Shown: piece by piece, positions 21,612 through 32,403 of the stretch
Position numbering within the stretch: position 1 is the stretch's first letter
Layout: each line of letters opens with the position of its first letter
Assembly (NCBI RefSeq): GCF_003144115.1
Contig: NW_020312006.1
Location: 236,422 to 300,421, forward strand
From: Tilletiopsis washingtonensis
Taxonomy: Eukaryota > Basidiomycota > Exobasidiomycetes > Entylomatales
Length of the DNA: 64,000 nucleotides
Direction: 5' to 3'
Notes under the pieces: generated by a model
What the model saw: only the letters and a program-made list of their open reading frames with translations
Told to the model about the DNA's origin: nothing
Database searches by the model: none
Made by a program: the position numbers and the translations under genes

Positions 21612-21650
21612 GAGCGTCCGCCGCTTCGATCTTCGAAGCGGCGAACGCTC
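21612..21650. repeat. Hairpin, 10+6-bp stem, 3-nt loop
   Basis: GCCGCTTCGA pairs with TCGAAGCGGC around a 3-nt loop. After a 2-nt internal mismatch, GAGCGT pairs with ACGCTC. Confidence 0.9.
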
Positions 21651-21703
21651 GAGCGCGCCGCTCGATGCCGTTCGCGTCTCGCCACGACCTCTGCTCTGCA
21701 TCG

Positions 21704-21775
21704 TCTCCTCCTCCTCCTCCTCCTCCTCCTCCTCCTCCTCCTCTTCCTTCTTCTCCTCCTCCTCCGCCACCTTCT
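21704..21775. repeat. (TCC)n-rich trinucleotide tract
   Basis: A pure TCC run of about 13 units lies at 21705-21743 and is followed by interrupted TTC/TCC units. Confidence 0.92.
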
Positions 21776-22044
21776 CGCTCTCTTCCACCTCCTCCGCCTC
21801 GTCCTGCACCCGACGCCGACGCCGGGCCAGCGCGGCAAGGCAGCCGCAGCGCAGCGAGCGCCGCAGCCAGGCAGCGAAGCAGCGAGCACCCATCCTCTCC
21901 ACCGCCGCCTCTTCTTCGTCATCGTCGTGCGCAGCTCGAATGCCATGCGTCACACTTCTCCTCGTCGTGCATCGTGCGCCGCCTGTGCCGTCGGCGACGC
22001 GCTCGGCGCCAGGCAGCAGGCAGCGCCGCGCCGCGCGCAAGCCA

Positions 22045-22425
22045 GCATCGCTCGTTTTCCGCCAGCGCCGCAGCGCCGTGACAGCGTCACGGCGCACCGA
22101 GAGGCGCAGAGTCAGCATCAGGCAGTAGGCAGTATCGATGTCGGGGCAGCGTCGTCATCGCGGCGCCTCCTCGACGTCGCGTCGCGGCTGCAGCGTCGTC
22201 GTCATCATCGGTGAGCTTTGCGGCGTGGCACGCGCGGCACGCTGCATCGCTCGTTTTCCGCCAGCGCCGCAGCGCCGTGTCAGCGCCACAGTGCACCCAG
22301 AGGCGCAGAGTCAGCATCATACAGCAGGCAGTATTGATGTCGGGGCAGCGTCGTCATCGCGGCGTCTCCTCGACGTCGCGTCGCGGCTCAGCGTCGTCGT
22401 CATCGTCAGGCAGCTTTCTGCACGC
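22045..22425. repeat. Two-copy diverged tandem duplication, 199-bp period
   Basis: Copy 1 starts at 22045 and copy 2 at 22244, both with gcatcgctcgttttccgcca. The copies share long identical blocks, including the gatgtcggggcagcgtcgtc segment, with scattered substitutions and small indels. Copy 1 also contains a perfect 10-bp hairpin at 22073-22095 that copy 2 has partly lost. Confidence 0.9.
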
Positions 22426-23278
22426 GTCGCTCTTCTTCACACAGTCAGATAGTCACACAGTGTTGAGCGCAGCGATCAATTGAAAGCTAAGGGTCTGCCT
22501 CCCTCTCAACTTGCCTCGCACTTATGGCTTCGGTGCGGGTCAAGGCATGTGATCAAGGCGGAGCGAGAGAGACAAGAGAGAAGAGCCGACTCGGACGGGT
22601 GTGGACAAGAGGGGGCGCAGCGGGCTTGGGGCAGTATTGTGAGTGTCGCGGAGCATGTTCTTCGGACTTCAGATCAGGCTTTTCGACGGCGGCTCGCTCA
22701 GACACTGGACTTGGAAGGCTTCGGGTATGCCCCCAAGGCCCAGGACTTTGAGAGTGTCTTAGGGAGCGAAGGCAGGAGCTGTGATGCGGAACGGCTAAGG
22801 CGAAGGCGAACGCTTGTGACACGAGGGCAGACAGATCCACAGGAAGATGCAAAAGAGGCGGGCATGTGCCTTCGCCCCCGAGGCAAAGAGTGAGGGACTG
22901 CGCATCCGGCCCGAGGGGAGACCCTCGAGCCGTTATGCTTACACCGCTGCGAGAGGGGCCCGACCCTTTTCTCTCTCGCTCCTGTCGGAGCGAGGCGAGT
23001 GCCTTTGGCAGCCTCTCTCCACCCTGATTGCCTACTGCAGCCACTGCTTCACTTGGCCACCCTCGCGCGTGCGATGCCTCCGTCGCCGCTCCTGCACCAA
23101 GTCGCGTGCCCCGCTCCCTTCGTTGCCCTCGCCGTTCCTGCCTCAGGGGGCCGTCTGGCCTGTACCTTGTGCAGCGTCCTTGCTCGCCGTCGCCTTATGC
23201 CGTCACCTCTGCCCTCCGTTCACGTTCCGCTTCTCTTGCCCCGCGCCATTTGCCTGCGCCCTGCGACGCCTGAGCTGC

Positions 23279-24195
23279 TCAAGCGCGCACCGGGCGTGAT
23301 CGCCGCGGCTTGCGAGTCTTCGGCGGGCTCAGGCCCATGCCGAAGAAGAACAGGTCGAGGTCCGTCTCCTCTCTTACCGTCTTCATCACCGGGTTCATCT
23401 CCGTCTCCTTCATCTCCGTGCGGTAGTTCCAGAGGGCGCTATGCAGCCAGCCGGACTCCTTGATCTTCCCCTCCCACAAGCAGCCGTGGCGATCCTGCCG
23501 ATGCCGCCGCCGGCGCTCGGCCGCCCTCCAGCCCTCCCATGCTTCCAGCGTCCGAAGCTCCCTGTCCATCTGCAGCTTCTGGTGCAGGCCGAGCTCCGCA
23601 CTTGCACGCTGCACCCGTGCTGCTGCCTTCCGTGCGCGCTTGTGCTGCGCAGCACGCTCCTCCTGCCGTGCGCGCTCCGCTTGCGCCGCACGTTCTGCAG
23701 GACCCGGCACTGCTGCCGTCGCCGTCGCCGCGCGCAATGGCCGGCGCTCCTTTTGCGCGCGCGGGGGTCTCATGAAGACATGAAGTGAGATAAGAATAGT
23801 AAGAATAGGGGATAAGATAGGTACACCAGCCGCGAGCGGCGAGGCAGAGAGGGGGATGGGGCGCGCCGCGGTGGTGCGCGACGCGACGCGCGCGGACGCG
23901 AAGAGCGTGGTGGGAGTCGGGAGGAGCACCTGCTGAGCGACGGGCTCGAAGCTGGTGCTGATGTGCAGTGTCGGAGCATGCCTGAGAGGCGGAGAGAGCG
24001 TCAGCACCGCGCGGCTCGCGGCATCCATCCGCACGATGCGGCTCGAGAGCGCGTCGAGCGGATGGATGCATCCGCAGCGACGCACACTGGCTCGGGCAGC
24101 AGCAGCGCGAGCAGCGCGCCGTGCGTGGCGGTGCGCTGCATGCTGGCCAGCAGGAGGTTGAGAGAGAGGGCGAGAACGGCTACGAAGGGCAGCAT
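23279..24195 (-). CDS. Small membrane protein of unknown function
   Basis: I do not recognise the family. Two exons: 24086-24195 and 23279-23981, split by a 104-nt intron with GTGCGT donor, GTGCTGACG branch site and CTCTCAG acceptor. Joining restores frame (PEP-V-HAPTLHIST). The N-terminus MLPFVAVLALSLNLLLASM is a signal anchor or signal peptide. A second hydrophobic segment reads AAGVPILSPILTILISLHVFM. A basic Ala/Arg/Glu-rich likely helical stretch follows, then HGCLWEGKIKESGWLHSALWNY and a tail with DLDLFFFGMGLSPPK and many basic residues. The tail looks conserved rather than random (Trp, Tyr and Met use differs from the flanking GC noise). The gene is divergent from SPT2 across 226 bp. 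Confidence 0.62.
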
Positions 24196-24303
24196 GGCGG
24201 ATGGAATGCGGATGGGAGGTGGTGGGGGTGAAGCAGGGGCACGGCGCTCGCGGCGCCTCGCTTTATGCGGCGCCGCGGCGGCGCGCTCAGCCCCTGAGCG
24301 CCA

Positions 24304-24319
24304 GCGCGCGCGCGCGCGC
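24304..24319. repeat. (GC)8 alternating tract in divergent promoter
   Basis: A 16-bp strictly alternating GC run lies between the two divergent start codons. Such runs can adopt left-handed Z-DNA under supercoiling. Confidence 0.85.
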
Positions 24320-24421
24320 CGCGAGCGCGCCGACGCGACGTGGCTCTCTCGACCACGTCCTCCCCTCGTCCGCGCCTCGCACTCCGCGCGCACGTCTGCG
24401 CCTGCTGGCCCTGCACGCAGC

Positions 24422-26346
24422 ATGCTGCCCGCAGACGACAGCGTGCGTGCAGGCCTCGCCGCACCGCTCCGCCGACGCAGGCGCTGACTCGTCTCGCCGC
24501 AGTTCGCCAAGCAGCAGGCGCTCGCAGCCGCGCGCACCGCCGCCGCCCAGGCCCGCCTCGCCGAGGAGCGCGCCGCCAAGGAGGCCGCAGCACGTGCCGC
24601 AAAGGCTGCCGCAGACGAGGCCGAGCGCCTCAAGGTGCGCCGCGAGCGCGAGGCGGCGCTGCTGCGCGAGACACGCAAGAAGGACGAGGAGCGCGCGCGC
24701 AGAAAGGCAGATGAGGAGCGCGCCAGGCTCAGGGCGCTGAGGCAGGAGAAGGAGCGCAGGGAGGAGGAGGAGAAGATCAGGGGCACGGCGGAGAAGAAGG
24801 CAAAGAAGGTGAGTCGCATGCCTTGCCCAGCAGCCGAGCCAGCGGCATGCTGAGGCTTCGTCGGCCACGTCCCAGCCGGCTGCATCCTCTGAGCCTCGCG
24901 AGCGCAAGAGCCGGCCAGAGGGGCCGTCTGGCTCTCGCTCCGGCGAGCAGGTCGCGCTCACGCGCGAGGAGCAGCGGCGTCGGCGCGAGGCCGCCATCTT
25001 CGCTGCGCCCAAGAAGGCCAAGAGCGCGCCGAAGAAGGGGCCTGGCGTCATGGTGCCTGGCCGCAGCACCGAGGCCGCACGCATCCCTGCAGCGAGCAGC
25101 AGCAGCAGTGCGGCGCCGGCCAAGACGAGCTGGGAGATGAAGGCGCTCGGCACGAACCGCGTGGTGCATCGCAGCATCGACGAGATCGAGCGCGAGCACC
25201 GAGCGGCACGCGCCAACGACGTCGAGACGCTGCGCCGCGAGAAGGAGAAGCGCGAGCTGGAGCAGCAGGCGCTCGAGCGCAGACGCAAGGCCATGGAGCA
25301 GAAGCGCAGCCAGGCTGCGTCGCAGCTCTCGTCCGACCAGGCGACGCGCAAGTCGAAGGGCAAGCGCAGCAGCCAAAGCGGCAGCGGCAGCGAGTCGGAC
25401 TCGGGCGCCGACAGCATGTTCGCTAGCTCCGACGACGAGAATCGGCGGCGCAAGGACGGCGCGAGCTCGAAGACGAAGCACAGCGTCTCGCCGCTGCCTT
25501 CGAAGGCGCCGCTCGGCAAGTCTGCTGCGCCGCCAGTCCGCCCACCAGTCCAGGTCGCTCCGGTCCGCTCCTTCAACGGCCGCAACCCAGCCGACTTTCT
25601 GCCCGGCGCCAAGGTCAGCGCCGACTCGAGCATCCCTGCGCCAAAGAAGAAGAAGGTGCGCCCCGACGACAAGAAGCGGCGCAGCGACGAAGTCGAGCCG
25701 CGCAAGCGCAAGGTGCGCAGCGAAGACGAGGCAGGCAAGGAGGCCAAGCCTGCTCGCAAAGAGACGCCGCGCGAGAAGTTCCTGCGCGAAGAGGCGGAGC
25801 GCAAGGCCAGTCGCTCGCCGTCTGCCTCTGCCAAGGCGAAGGCAGCACCATCGGCGAGTCGGCCGAAGGGCAAGTCGACGCAGTATGCAGAGAGCGACGA
25901 GGAGAGCGACGAGAGCGAGAGCGAGCTGTCGGAGAGCGAGGACTACGAGACTGAGTCGGAGTCGGAGGAGGAGCGGCGACCGGGCAAGAAGCGTCGCTCG
26001 GAGAAGGTGGATCGCGCCATGATCTGGGAGGCCATGGGTCTTGATCGCAGCAAGTGAGTGTCGCACCGAGCTCATCATGCTACGCTTCAGCTCACCGCTC
26101 GATTCCTCAGGTACGCCGACCGCGACGTCGACAGCGACGACGACATGGAGGCCGGCGCCGCAGACGTGTATGCCGAGGAGCTGCGCAGGTGAGCTTGCGC
26201 TCGCGACGACCACTCCTTGGCGCTGCTGACGTCTCTGTCCCAGCGCACGCCAGGCGCAGAAGGAGGACCGCGAGGAAGAGGAGCGCGAGCGGCAGCGCGA
26301 GAAGGAGAAGGCGGCGCGCAAGAAGGAGCGCGAGAGGCGGCATTGA
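24422..26346 (+). CDS. SPT2: SPT2-type chromatin protein (histone H3-H4 chaperone)
   Basis: Nuclear factor acting in transcription elongation and nucleosome reassembly. Five exons. The seven-codon first exon MLPADDS joins FAKQQALAAARTAAAQARLAEERAAKEAAAR. A long Glu/Arg/Ala-rich helix follows, then Ser-rich linkers and basic blocks (KKKKVRPDDKKRR). The C-terminal SPT2 domain is clear: AMIWEAMGLDRSKYADRDVDSDDDMEAGAADVYAEELRSARQAQKEDREEEERERQREKEKAARKK. Its DxDSDDDMEA core is the H3-H4 binding signature, and it is interrupted by two introns whose removal preserves frame (K-YADRD and S-ARQA). The second acceptor has two nearby candidates; I chose the CCCAG that gives PAASSEPRERK. Confidence 0.92.
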
Positions 26347-26492
26347 GCAGCACACAGGTACAGGCACGACTTTCACTCATCATCACCGTCATCAATCAAC
26401 ACGCAGCGATAATCAGATCAAGTGCTTCTCTTCTGTGACTTCGTCGACGACCAGGGAACGAACGGCGAGGGAGCCAGCACCCTCGAGCCGGA
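26347..26492. other. Short convergent gap between SPT2 and P450
   Basis: This is 146 bp of 3' UTR sequence for both genes, relatively rich in ATCA and TCAA runs. Confidence 0.5.
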
Positions 26493-29150
26493 TCAGGCAG
26501 TGATGCCTCCGGCACGCTTGCGGATGCGCGCCGTGTTCGTCGGCCCGACGCTCGTGCGGTTCATGGCGTCGCCCGGCACGAGCTCGTCGCCGTCGAGCAC
26601 GACGTCGTAGTGCGCGAAGAGGATGCCGGTGATCATCTTGAGCTCTGCGATGGCCAGCTGGCGGCCGGGGCAAGCCCATCGGCCCAGGCCGAAGGTGATG
26701 AAGGCTGCATCGCCAGTCACGGCCGCCTTGACGCCGACCCACTGACGCCCGTCGAAGCTTGCGCCCTTGCCGGCGGCGCCGTCGCCTAGCTCGTGGGCTC
26801 GCTTGACTGCATGCTGAGCGTCAGCTGTCGAGCACGGAAGCAGCGAGACGCTGCACTCACTGTAGGGCGCGACGAGGGCATCCTTCGGAATGAGGTACTT
26901 GCCGACACGCACCGGCTCAGTCGTGTAGCGCACGGGCGCAAAGAGCGAGCTGTTGGTGCGCAGCACCTCGCGAATGCTGAAAGACCTCGAGCGTCAGCGA
27001 TGGCAAGAGCGACAGGCACGGGCGACGCACAAGGAGTCGAGCTTCTCGCTGCGCCGCAAGCCCTCGAGGCCCAGCACGCTCTTGCCCTCGGCGTCCGTCT
27101 CGAGGACCTCGTCGAACTCGGCGCGGATCTCGTCTATGTACTCGGGCCGCTTGGCGAGGTTCGCGATGCACCACACGGCCATCACGGCGCTGCACAAGTC
27201 CACAGTCAGCGGAGAGGCGCAGGGCGAGCTTCGACGCTGCTCACCTCTGATGCACCGAGGCAAAGATGATGCCGAGGCACACGACGGCGCACCAGACGAA
27301 GTTGAGGAAGCTCAGCTGGTCGGTGACACGGTTGCGATGCCGCGCCGCCAGCAGGTCGAAGAAGGGCGCAAATGCTGTCGAGTCGACGTCCAGGCCGGCG
27401 TTGAGGTGCGACTCGCGGTTGCGCCACAGCAGCGGCACGATGGAGAAGAAGAACTGCGGCACGATCGTGAAGCAGATGGCGCCGAGCGTCGTCTTGAGCG
27501 ACCAGAGCGCCGGTGCCCATGCCCAGCCGTGCGTCTGACAGTGCGAGGTGAGCAGAGAGCGAAGCAGCAAATACGTCGTGCAGCTCACGTTCTCGTAGAT
27601 GCCGCTCAGGTCCGCAATGGCGCCGACGACGGCCATGAAGCGCTGCGTCATCTTCTCGTCGAGGTAGCGCTGCATGATGCCCTGTCAGCCCGGCCCTTGA
27701 GACCCCAAGAGCAGCACGCTCACCTCGCCGAGGATCAGCACAACCATTGCGCGTGCAATGCCGCGATGCACCCAGCTGTAGAGGTTCTCGATCACGACCT
27801 CGCTGGCCGCTCCCGCAGTGGCATGCTTCTCGAAGAGCTCCTCGACTTCCTGCACGAAGATCGGCGACACTGGGAGCGAATGAGCTGTCAGATGCAGCCG
27901 AATGCACCACTTGTCGACTGCTTACCCTTGTCGACGACTGCGTTAAGCCGTGGGTTGATGCCGTCCTGCACCAGGCGGTCGAGCTCGCTGACGAAGGTGC
28001 CCTGCTTGAACCAGAGCATGAAGCGCATGTGCAGCATCCGCGTCACGGCCTCCTCGAAGCTGAAGCGCTGCGAGTCTGTCAGGACATCCTGCGGGTCGGG
28101 CATGGTCAGTCACAGCACTGAGGCGCCGCGAGAATGCTCTCGCTCACCTTGACGTGCTGGTAGTCGACGACATACTCGAGGCGTCCGTGGCGCGGCACGA
28201 CGATGACATCGCCGTGCTCCTCGAGGGCGCGAGCATAGGCCTCGTGTCCGGCTTCCGACAGCTGGATGTGGCGCTGAGATGCCTAATATCAGCGATAACC
28301 CTGCCTCGCACTGCATCCTGCACTCACTGGGATCGTGACGACAGGCGGAGCTGGGATGTGCGAGAGCTGGCGAGCAGGGCGTGAGCATCAGACTCGCTCG
28401 GACAGCGCTGCCTCCGGGCTGCTCGCCGCTGGTGGGCGGCCGCGAGTTCCACGACGTCGCAGCCAGCGAGCTCTATGGCAGCCCTAATTTCGCTGGGCTG
28501 CCGCTGAAGGTCGTCATGCTTGACGCATGGCTCGCCTCGCTGCTGCAGCTTGCTGGCCTAGCTGAGGATCCGAGACATGCTGCGGCTGAGTCCGGCGGCG
28601 TGCCCACGCTTGTGCGGCGGCGCGGCGTGCGAGCTGCAGCAGCGAACGCGCCGCGGCGGCGGACCGGCCGGCATCCCTCGGAGCCGCGCCGACGCGCCCG
28701 CCGCAGCGAGCGCTGCCTCTTGTGCTCGCTTTCGGAGCCGCACAGGGTCGTGGCGAAGCGAGCAGAGCCTGCGTCCCACCACCACCTCCAAGCAGCCGCA
28801 GCGCACAACGCTCACGCCACTCCGGCGCACCGAGCAAGCCCATCGATGCGCGAGTCGCAAAGTGGGACCCTCCTGGGAGCAGGGCGGCGGCGTGACGCAC
28901 TCACCTTCTCGCCGGCGTGGGAATGGCCCAGGTGACGTCGAGCCGTCTTCGATCGACTTGACAGCGCCTGCAGGGCCGCTCGTGAGGCGCCTCGGTGCGT
29001 CCAGACGGCGGAGAGGAGCAGCAGCGCGAGCGCCACGCCGAGTGCGGCGAGCAGCGGCGGCGAGAGGCGCGGCGCCGCCTCCGAGGGGCTGGTGAGTCGC
29101 GTCAGGGCGAGTGGCGCAGCCGGCAGGGGCGTGCAGCGGGCGAGCTTCAT
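26493..29150 (-). CDS. Cytochrome P450 monooxygenase
   Basis: ER-anchored heme oxygenase. The N-terminal anchor is PPLLAALGVALALLLLSAVW. A 540-nt first intron (28367-28906) joins HAGEK to LSHIPAPPVVTIP. Then come HIQLSEAGHEAYARALEEHGDVIVVPR, the I-helix region NFVWCAVVCLGIIFASVHQ, the ExxR motif EVLRTNSSLFAP in the K helix, and the heme loop FGLGRWACPGRQLA with its Cys ligand. The I helix has the A-x-x-H-Q/T type sequence seen in fungal CYP68/CYP503-like P450s instead of the classic AGxDT. About nine exons. The substrate cannot be read from context: no terpene, polyketide or siderophore gene is adjacent. A TATA-like ATATAAGG lies on the minus strand at 29357-29364. Confidence 0.9.
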
Positions 29151-29453
29151 GGCGGCGGGCGAAAGGGCGGAGGCAGAGAGGGAGCGCAGACGGGAGGAGG
29201 TGGCGAAGACCTGCTCGGAACGGGCCAAGCCGAGCATCTTAAGCCTTCTCGTGGATGTTGGCCTTGCGCTGCGGCGTTCTTCGCGAGTCGTGCTGTTCGC
29301 TGGCGATCGGTGAGCAGGGGTGGGTGGATAGGGGGTCGTCGCTCGGTGCCGCAGAACCTTATATCCCCTCTGGCAGTCGGCCTGCCTCTGGCTCCTCGTG
29401 GCGAGGGTGCCTGGGCGGGCGCAAGCACCTGGGAAAGCCGTATCAGATGGGCC

Positions 29454-29606
29454 CTCCTCGAGCAGCAGGCCGCCGGCATCGAGGCAGAGGGGCTAGCTCG
29501 GGTAGATACTCCCAGGACTGGCTCAGGGACGATGCACTCGAGTGGCGCACATTGCCCTCGCTTGCGCCCCGACGCTCGCCCGTTGCCGCAGGCCTGCCTC
29601 GAGGAG
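29454..29606. repeat. Long-loop inverted repeat
   Basis: ctcctcgagcagcaggcc (29454-29471) is complementary to ggcctgcctcgaggag (29591-29606) with a 2-nt bulge. The loop is about 119 nt. Confidence 0.75.
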
Positions 29607-29778
29607 ACGCAGCGGGCTCGGGCGCTAGGGGCCGCCTCGCTCCTTCAGGCGGAAGGTAGCCCACTCAGGCCATGCCGTGCACAGGCACTTGCGACCGTCC
29701 TGTGGCGAGGCGGGCGAATTTGCCGCCTTGCCCTTGGCGTCGAGGTGGGCAAGATGTGCCTTTCCGGCTGCTGCATCC

Positions 29779-29850
29779 CGGAGCCGGGCGCGTGCAGCGC
29801 TCGCCCTACTGCTGGCCTTCTTCCTTGCTCGAGCGCTGCGCCCGGCTCCG
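29779..29850. repeat. Hairpin, 21-bp stem with 4-nt bulge
   Basis: Left arm 29779-29803 pairs with 29830-29850: 13 bp (CGGAGCCGGGCGC), a 4-nt bulge, then 8 bp (AGCGCTCG). The loop is 26 nt. Confidence 0.92.
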
Positions 29851-32403
29851 GCCTCTTCTGCTGCACTAAGCTCTACATTGCCTGACAGCTATGCTTGCTG
29901 CAGACCGACGACATCCCGACCCGCGGCAGACGCAGGCACCAGACGGCTCAGACTGCCCTGCACGGCGCAGCGAGAGGGCCAGAAGACAAAGGAAGGCCGC
30001 ACCTCGGCTGCGCCGCCCGGGTCCCTACGCATCACTGCAGCGGCAGCCAAGAGAGAAGGACCAAGGCCAGCATGAGAGCATGCACAGCGGAGTCGTCGTC
30101 TAGCTGCCCTCATGCGCTCGCATGCCAGCTGCTGCTCTTGCCACGGACGGCAGCGCTGTGCCCAGGTGCATGCTCAGGTGCAGGGCCACATGCGCAGAGC
30201 GCTGCTCCACATGCAGCGGCCCATGCGGCGCGGCCAAGCCCAACGACCTGCCGCTGCGCCGTCGTGCGTCCTCATCGGGCGCCGGCGCAGCTTTACGAAC
30301 TCCTTCCGAGCCCGTCTTGGGCTGGCGGCTCCGGAGCGTCTTGCTCTGCAGCTGCACGGACCACGCCCCAAACGCGGCGGCAACCTTCCCGACGCGCTCG
30401 CTGCGCCGCGGCACAAGTCCGCGCACCCGATTCGCGCGCTTCCCGTTCCCAGCACGGCAGCAGCGAGCGGCGTACTGCGTCGTCGGCGTCGAGCGGCTGG
30501 TCTTTGCGGCCAACCTGCGAACCTGCAGCTGGGCAACGGGTGCGTCCGCCCGGGCACGGCGCAGCTGTCGAAAGGGCGGTGACGCACGAGCTCTCGCGAG
30601 GCGGATGGCATGCCGGCTTGCGGCAGCACAACACTGCACCCGAGCCGAACGTGCACCTGTGCTGGCTACTCCGCCGCTGCGCATCCGCCTCATCGAGCGC
30701 TCTGCGCTGCTTCGCTTGCGCTCGCATCCCGGCGGCGCAGCACCCGTCTTGCCTCGGCGACGTCGCTCTCTGCTCGGCAGGACGAGCAGCCGGCATGGGA
30801 GCCCTTGAGGCTCGGCGAGAGGCACGCGACGCGTCATGCAGCAAGCGCAAGCGCGTAAAGAGCGACCCGAGCCGGCCGCAGCGCAGCGTCAGGCGCCCCA
30901 TCGGTATCGGCGCCATCGGCCTCTCGGCCGCAGCGGCGCAACGCCGAAGCAAGAGCAGCAGCAGGCAGCATCCAGCGGCCAAATCGACGCAGCCACCCGG
31001 CGGATCCGGGTGCTGAGCGTGGGAAGAATGCTCGTCCTCGCTTGGCCGGCCCGTCAAGCATCCCATGCCGGCTTGGCAGCCCAAGTGCGCATCCACGGCT
31101 TGCGAGCAGCAAGAGCGACGCTGCTCTCGTCGGATTTCCCGCTCCGCCAGGGCCGTCTCACGCTCCTGCAACGGCGTCATGGGCAGCGGTAGCGTCAAAC
31201 CTTAAAGTTCGCTGCCGGTGCCTCCTCGAGAGCAGGAGATTCGCACGAGCAGGAGAGCTTCGCTTCATGCATCCGCTCACCCGCGCCGGCCCGTCTGCTG
31301 CTTCGCGCCGGGTCAAGAAGGCCAGCACAAGACCAGACCGCCCTTCTCCGAAGCCGTGCTCCATCCACCTCCACAAGGTGTCGGGCTCGCATCCGCGGCG
31401 GCAAGGCCGGCTTCGGCAGCAGCTCGCGCCGTCGGAAGCTCCTTCGTGGAGCGGTGCGCAGCTGCTCTTGAGGCGGCTTCGCGGCGAGCGAGCGGCCAAG
31501 CTTTGCCATCCGCGAGCTTCCGAACGGACGCAGGAAAGAGAGGTATCACTCGGCTCGTGACTCGGCAGCCGCAGCAGCAGGCAAGTCAGAGTGCGGGTCC
31601 GCGCGCGGATCCAGGTGCTCTACGCCACACACGCATAGCGTGGGGCCTCAGCATGAGCGCGACGTTGAGCCGACTCTGTCGCCGGCGTGGTGCAGACGCT
31701 CGACGAGCGCTATTCAGCGCATGACGTCCGTCCAGAAGGTCCGCTTGTCATGCAGCGGAAGCACGAGCTGCTGAGCGCACGTCTTCCCACGCGGCTCCGC
31801 ACCGGCCCGGAGCCGCTCTTCAAAGGAATGCTTTCACATGAAGTAGCGACGCGGTGCATTGCTCTGCGCTGCGTAGCATTCATGGCATCTCAACGACGAG
31901 CTAGCGGCATCCTGTCGTAGCGTCGAAGCCGTCGGTAGCGTGCGGAACGCTGGCGGCGAGCGTAGTGTGCCCCAGGGTCGCATGATGATGAGCAAGCCCT
32001 TGCGTGCTTGCGTGTGGTGCGCAAAGCTTGGCGCGCGATCGCAGAGCGGCTCGTCAAAGCGCTCTCACGTGCGTGCGAAGCAGCACGGGCAAGGGTTCGC
32101 AAGGCTGGTGAGGCCTTGGAAAGCCATGCGCTGTTGGTGCTGCGATGGCGGTCCGTGTGGGTGTCGGATCGCGCCTGCTCAGGTGGCAGCGCAGTTGCTC
32201 TCGTGCTAGAGCAGTCGAGTGCGGACGATCGGCTGCGCTGCAATCTCGGCAGCACGACTCTGTGCGCGGCACAGGCGATGGAGCCGGCAGGCGTCTCGAG
32301 CGAGATGAGCCCATGGTGCGCTCTCGAAGCTCGGCGAAGTCCTCAAGCAGAGACGAAGCGCTTGGCAAGCCGCGCGGCCGCTGCTCGCGGTCCGTGGTCC
32401 GAG

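Larger units (their letters stand above)
20535..23278. other. Gene-poor island rich in hairpins and tandem repeats
   Basis: This 2.7-kb stretch between the MFS and small-membrane-protein stops has no exon I can support. It contains clustered perfect inverted repeats (about 20.8-21.7 kb), a TCC-rich tract and a 199-bp duplication, listed separately. Base composition is not AT-rich. Confidence 0.7.
29151..32403. other. 3.2-kb gene-poor island
   Basis: Between the P450 start and the SNARE stop I find no splice-consistent exon or known domain. The long open frames on both strands (for example 29895-31016 plus and 30293-31198 minus) overlap each other, are Ala/Arg/Ser/Cys-rich and look like GC-driven noise. 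Two structured inverted repeats are listed separately. Confidence 0.6.

Noticed and set aside
20933-22081. 382-codon open frame with a proline run
   Set aside because: The proline run is just the TCC tract, and the frame crosses the palindrome cluster and repeats. Nothing in it looks like a conserved protein.
22480-22893. 137-codon frame in the repeat island
   Set aside because: It begins at TTG, not ATG, and has no recognisable family, upstream promoter or splice signals.
20535-23278. Possible small regional centromere
   Set aside because: The region is GC-rich, short and flanked closely by active-looking genes. No AT-rich core or element repeat is visible.
29895-31016. 373-codon open frame (+) and overlapping 302-codon frame (-)
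   Set aside because: Both are rich in Ala, Arg, Ser and Cys, overlap each other, lack splice context and known motifs. GC-rich DNA yields such frames by chance.
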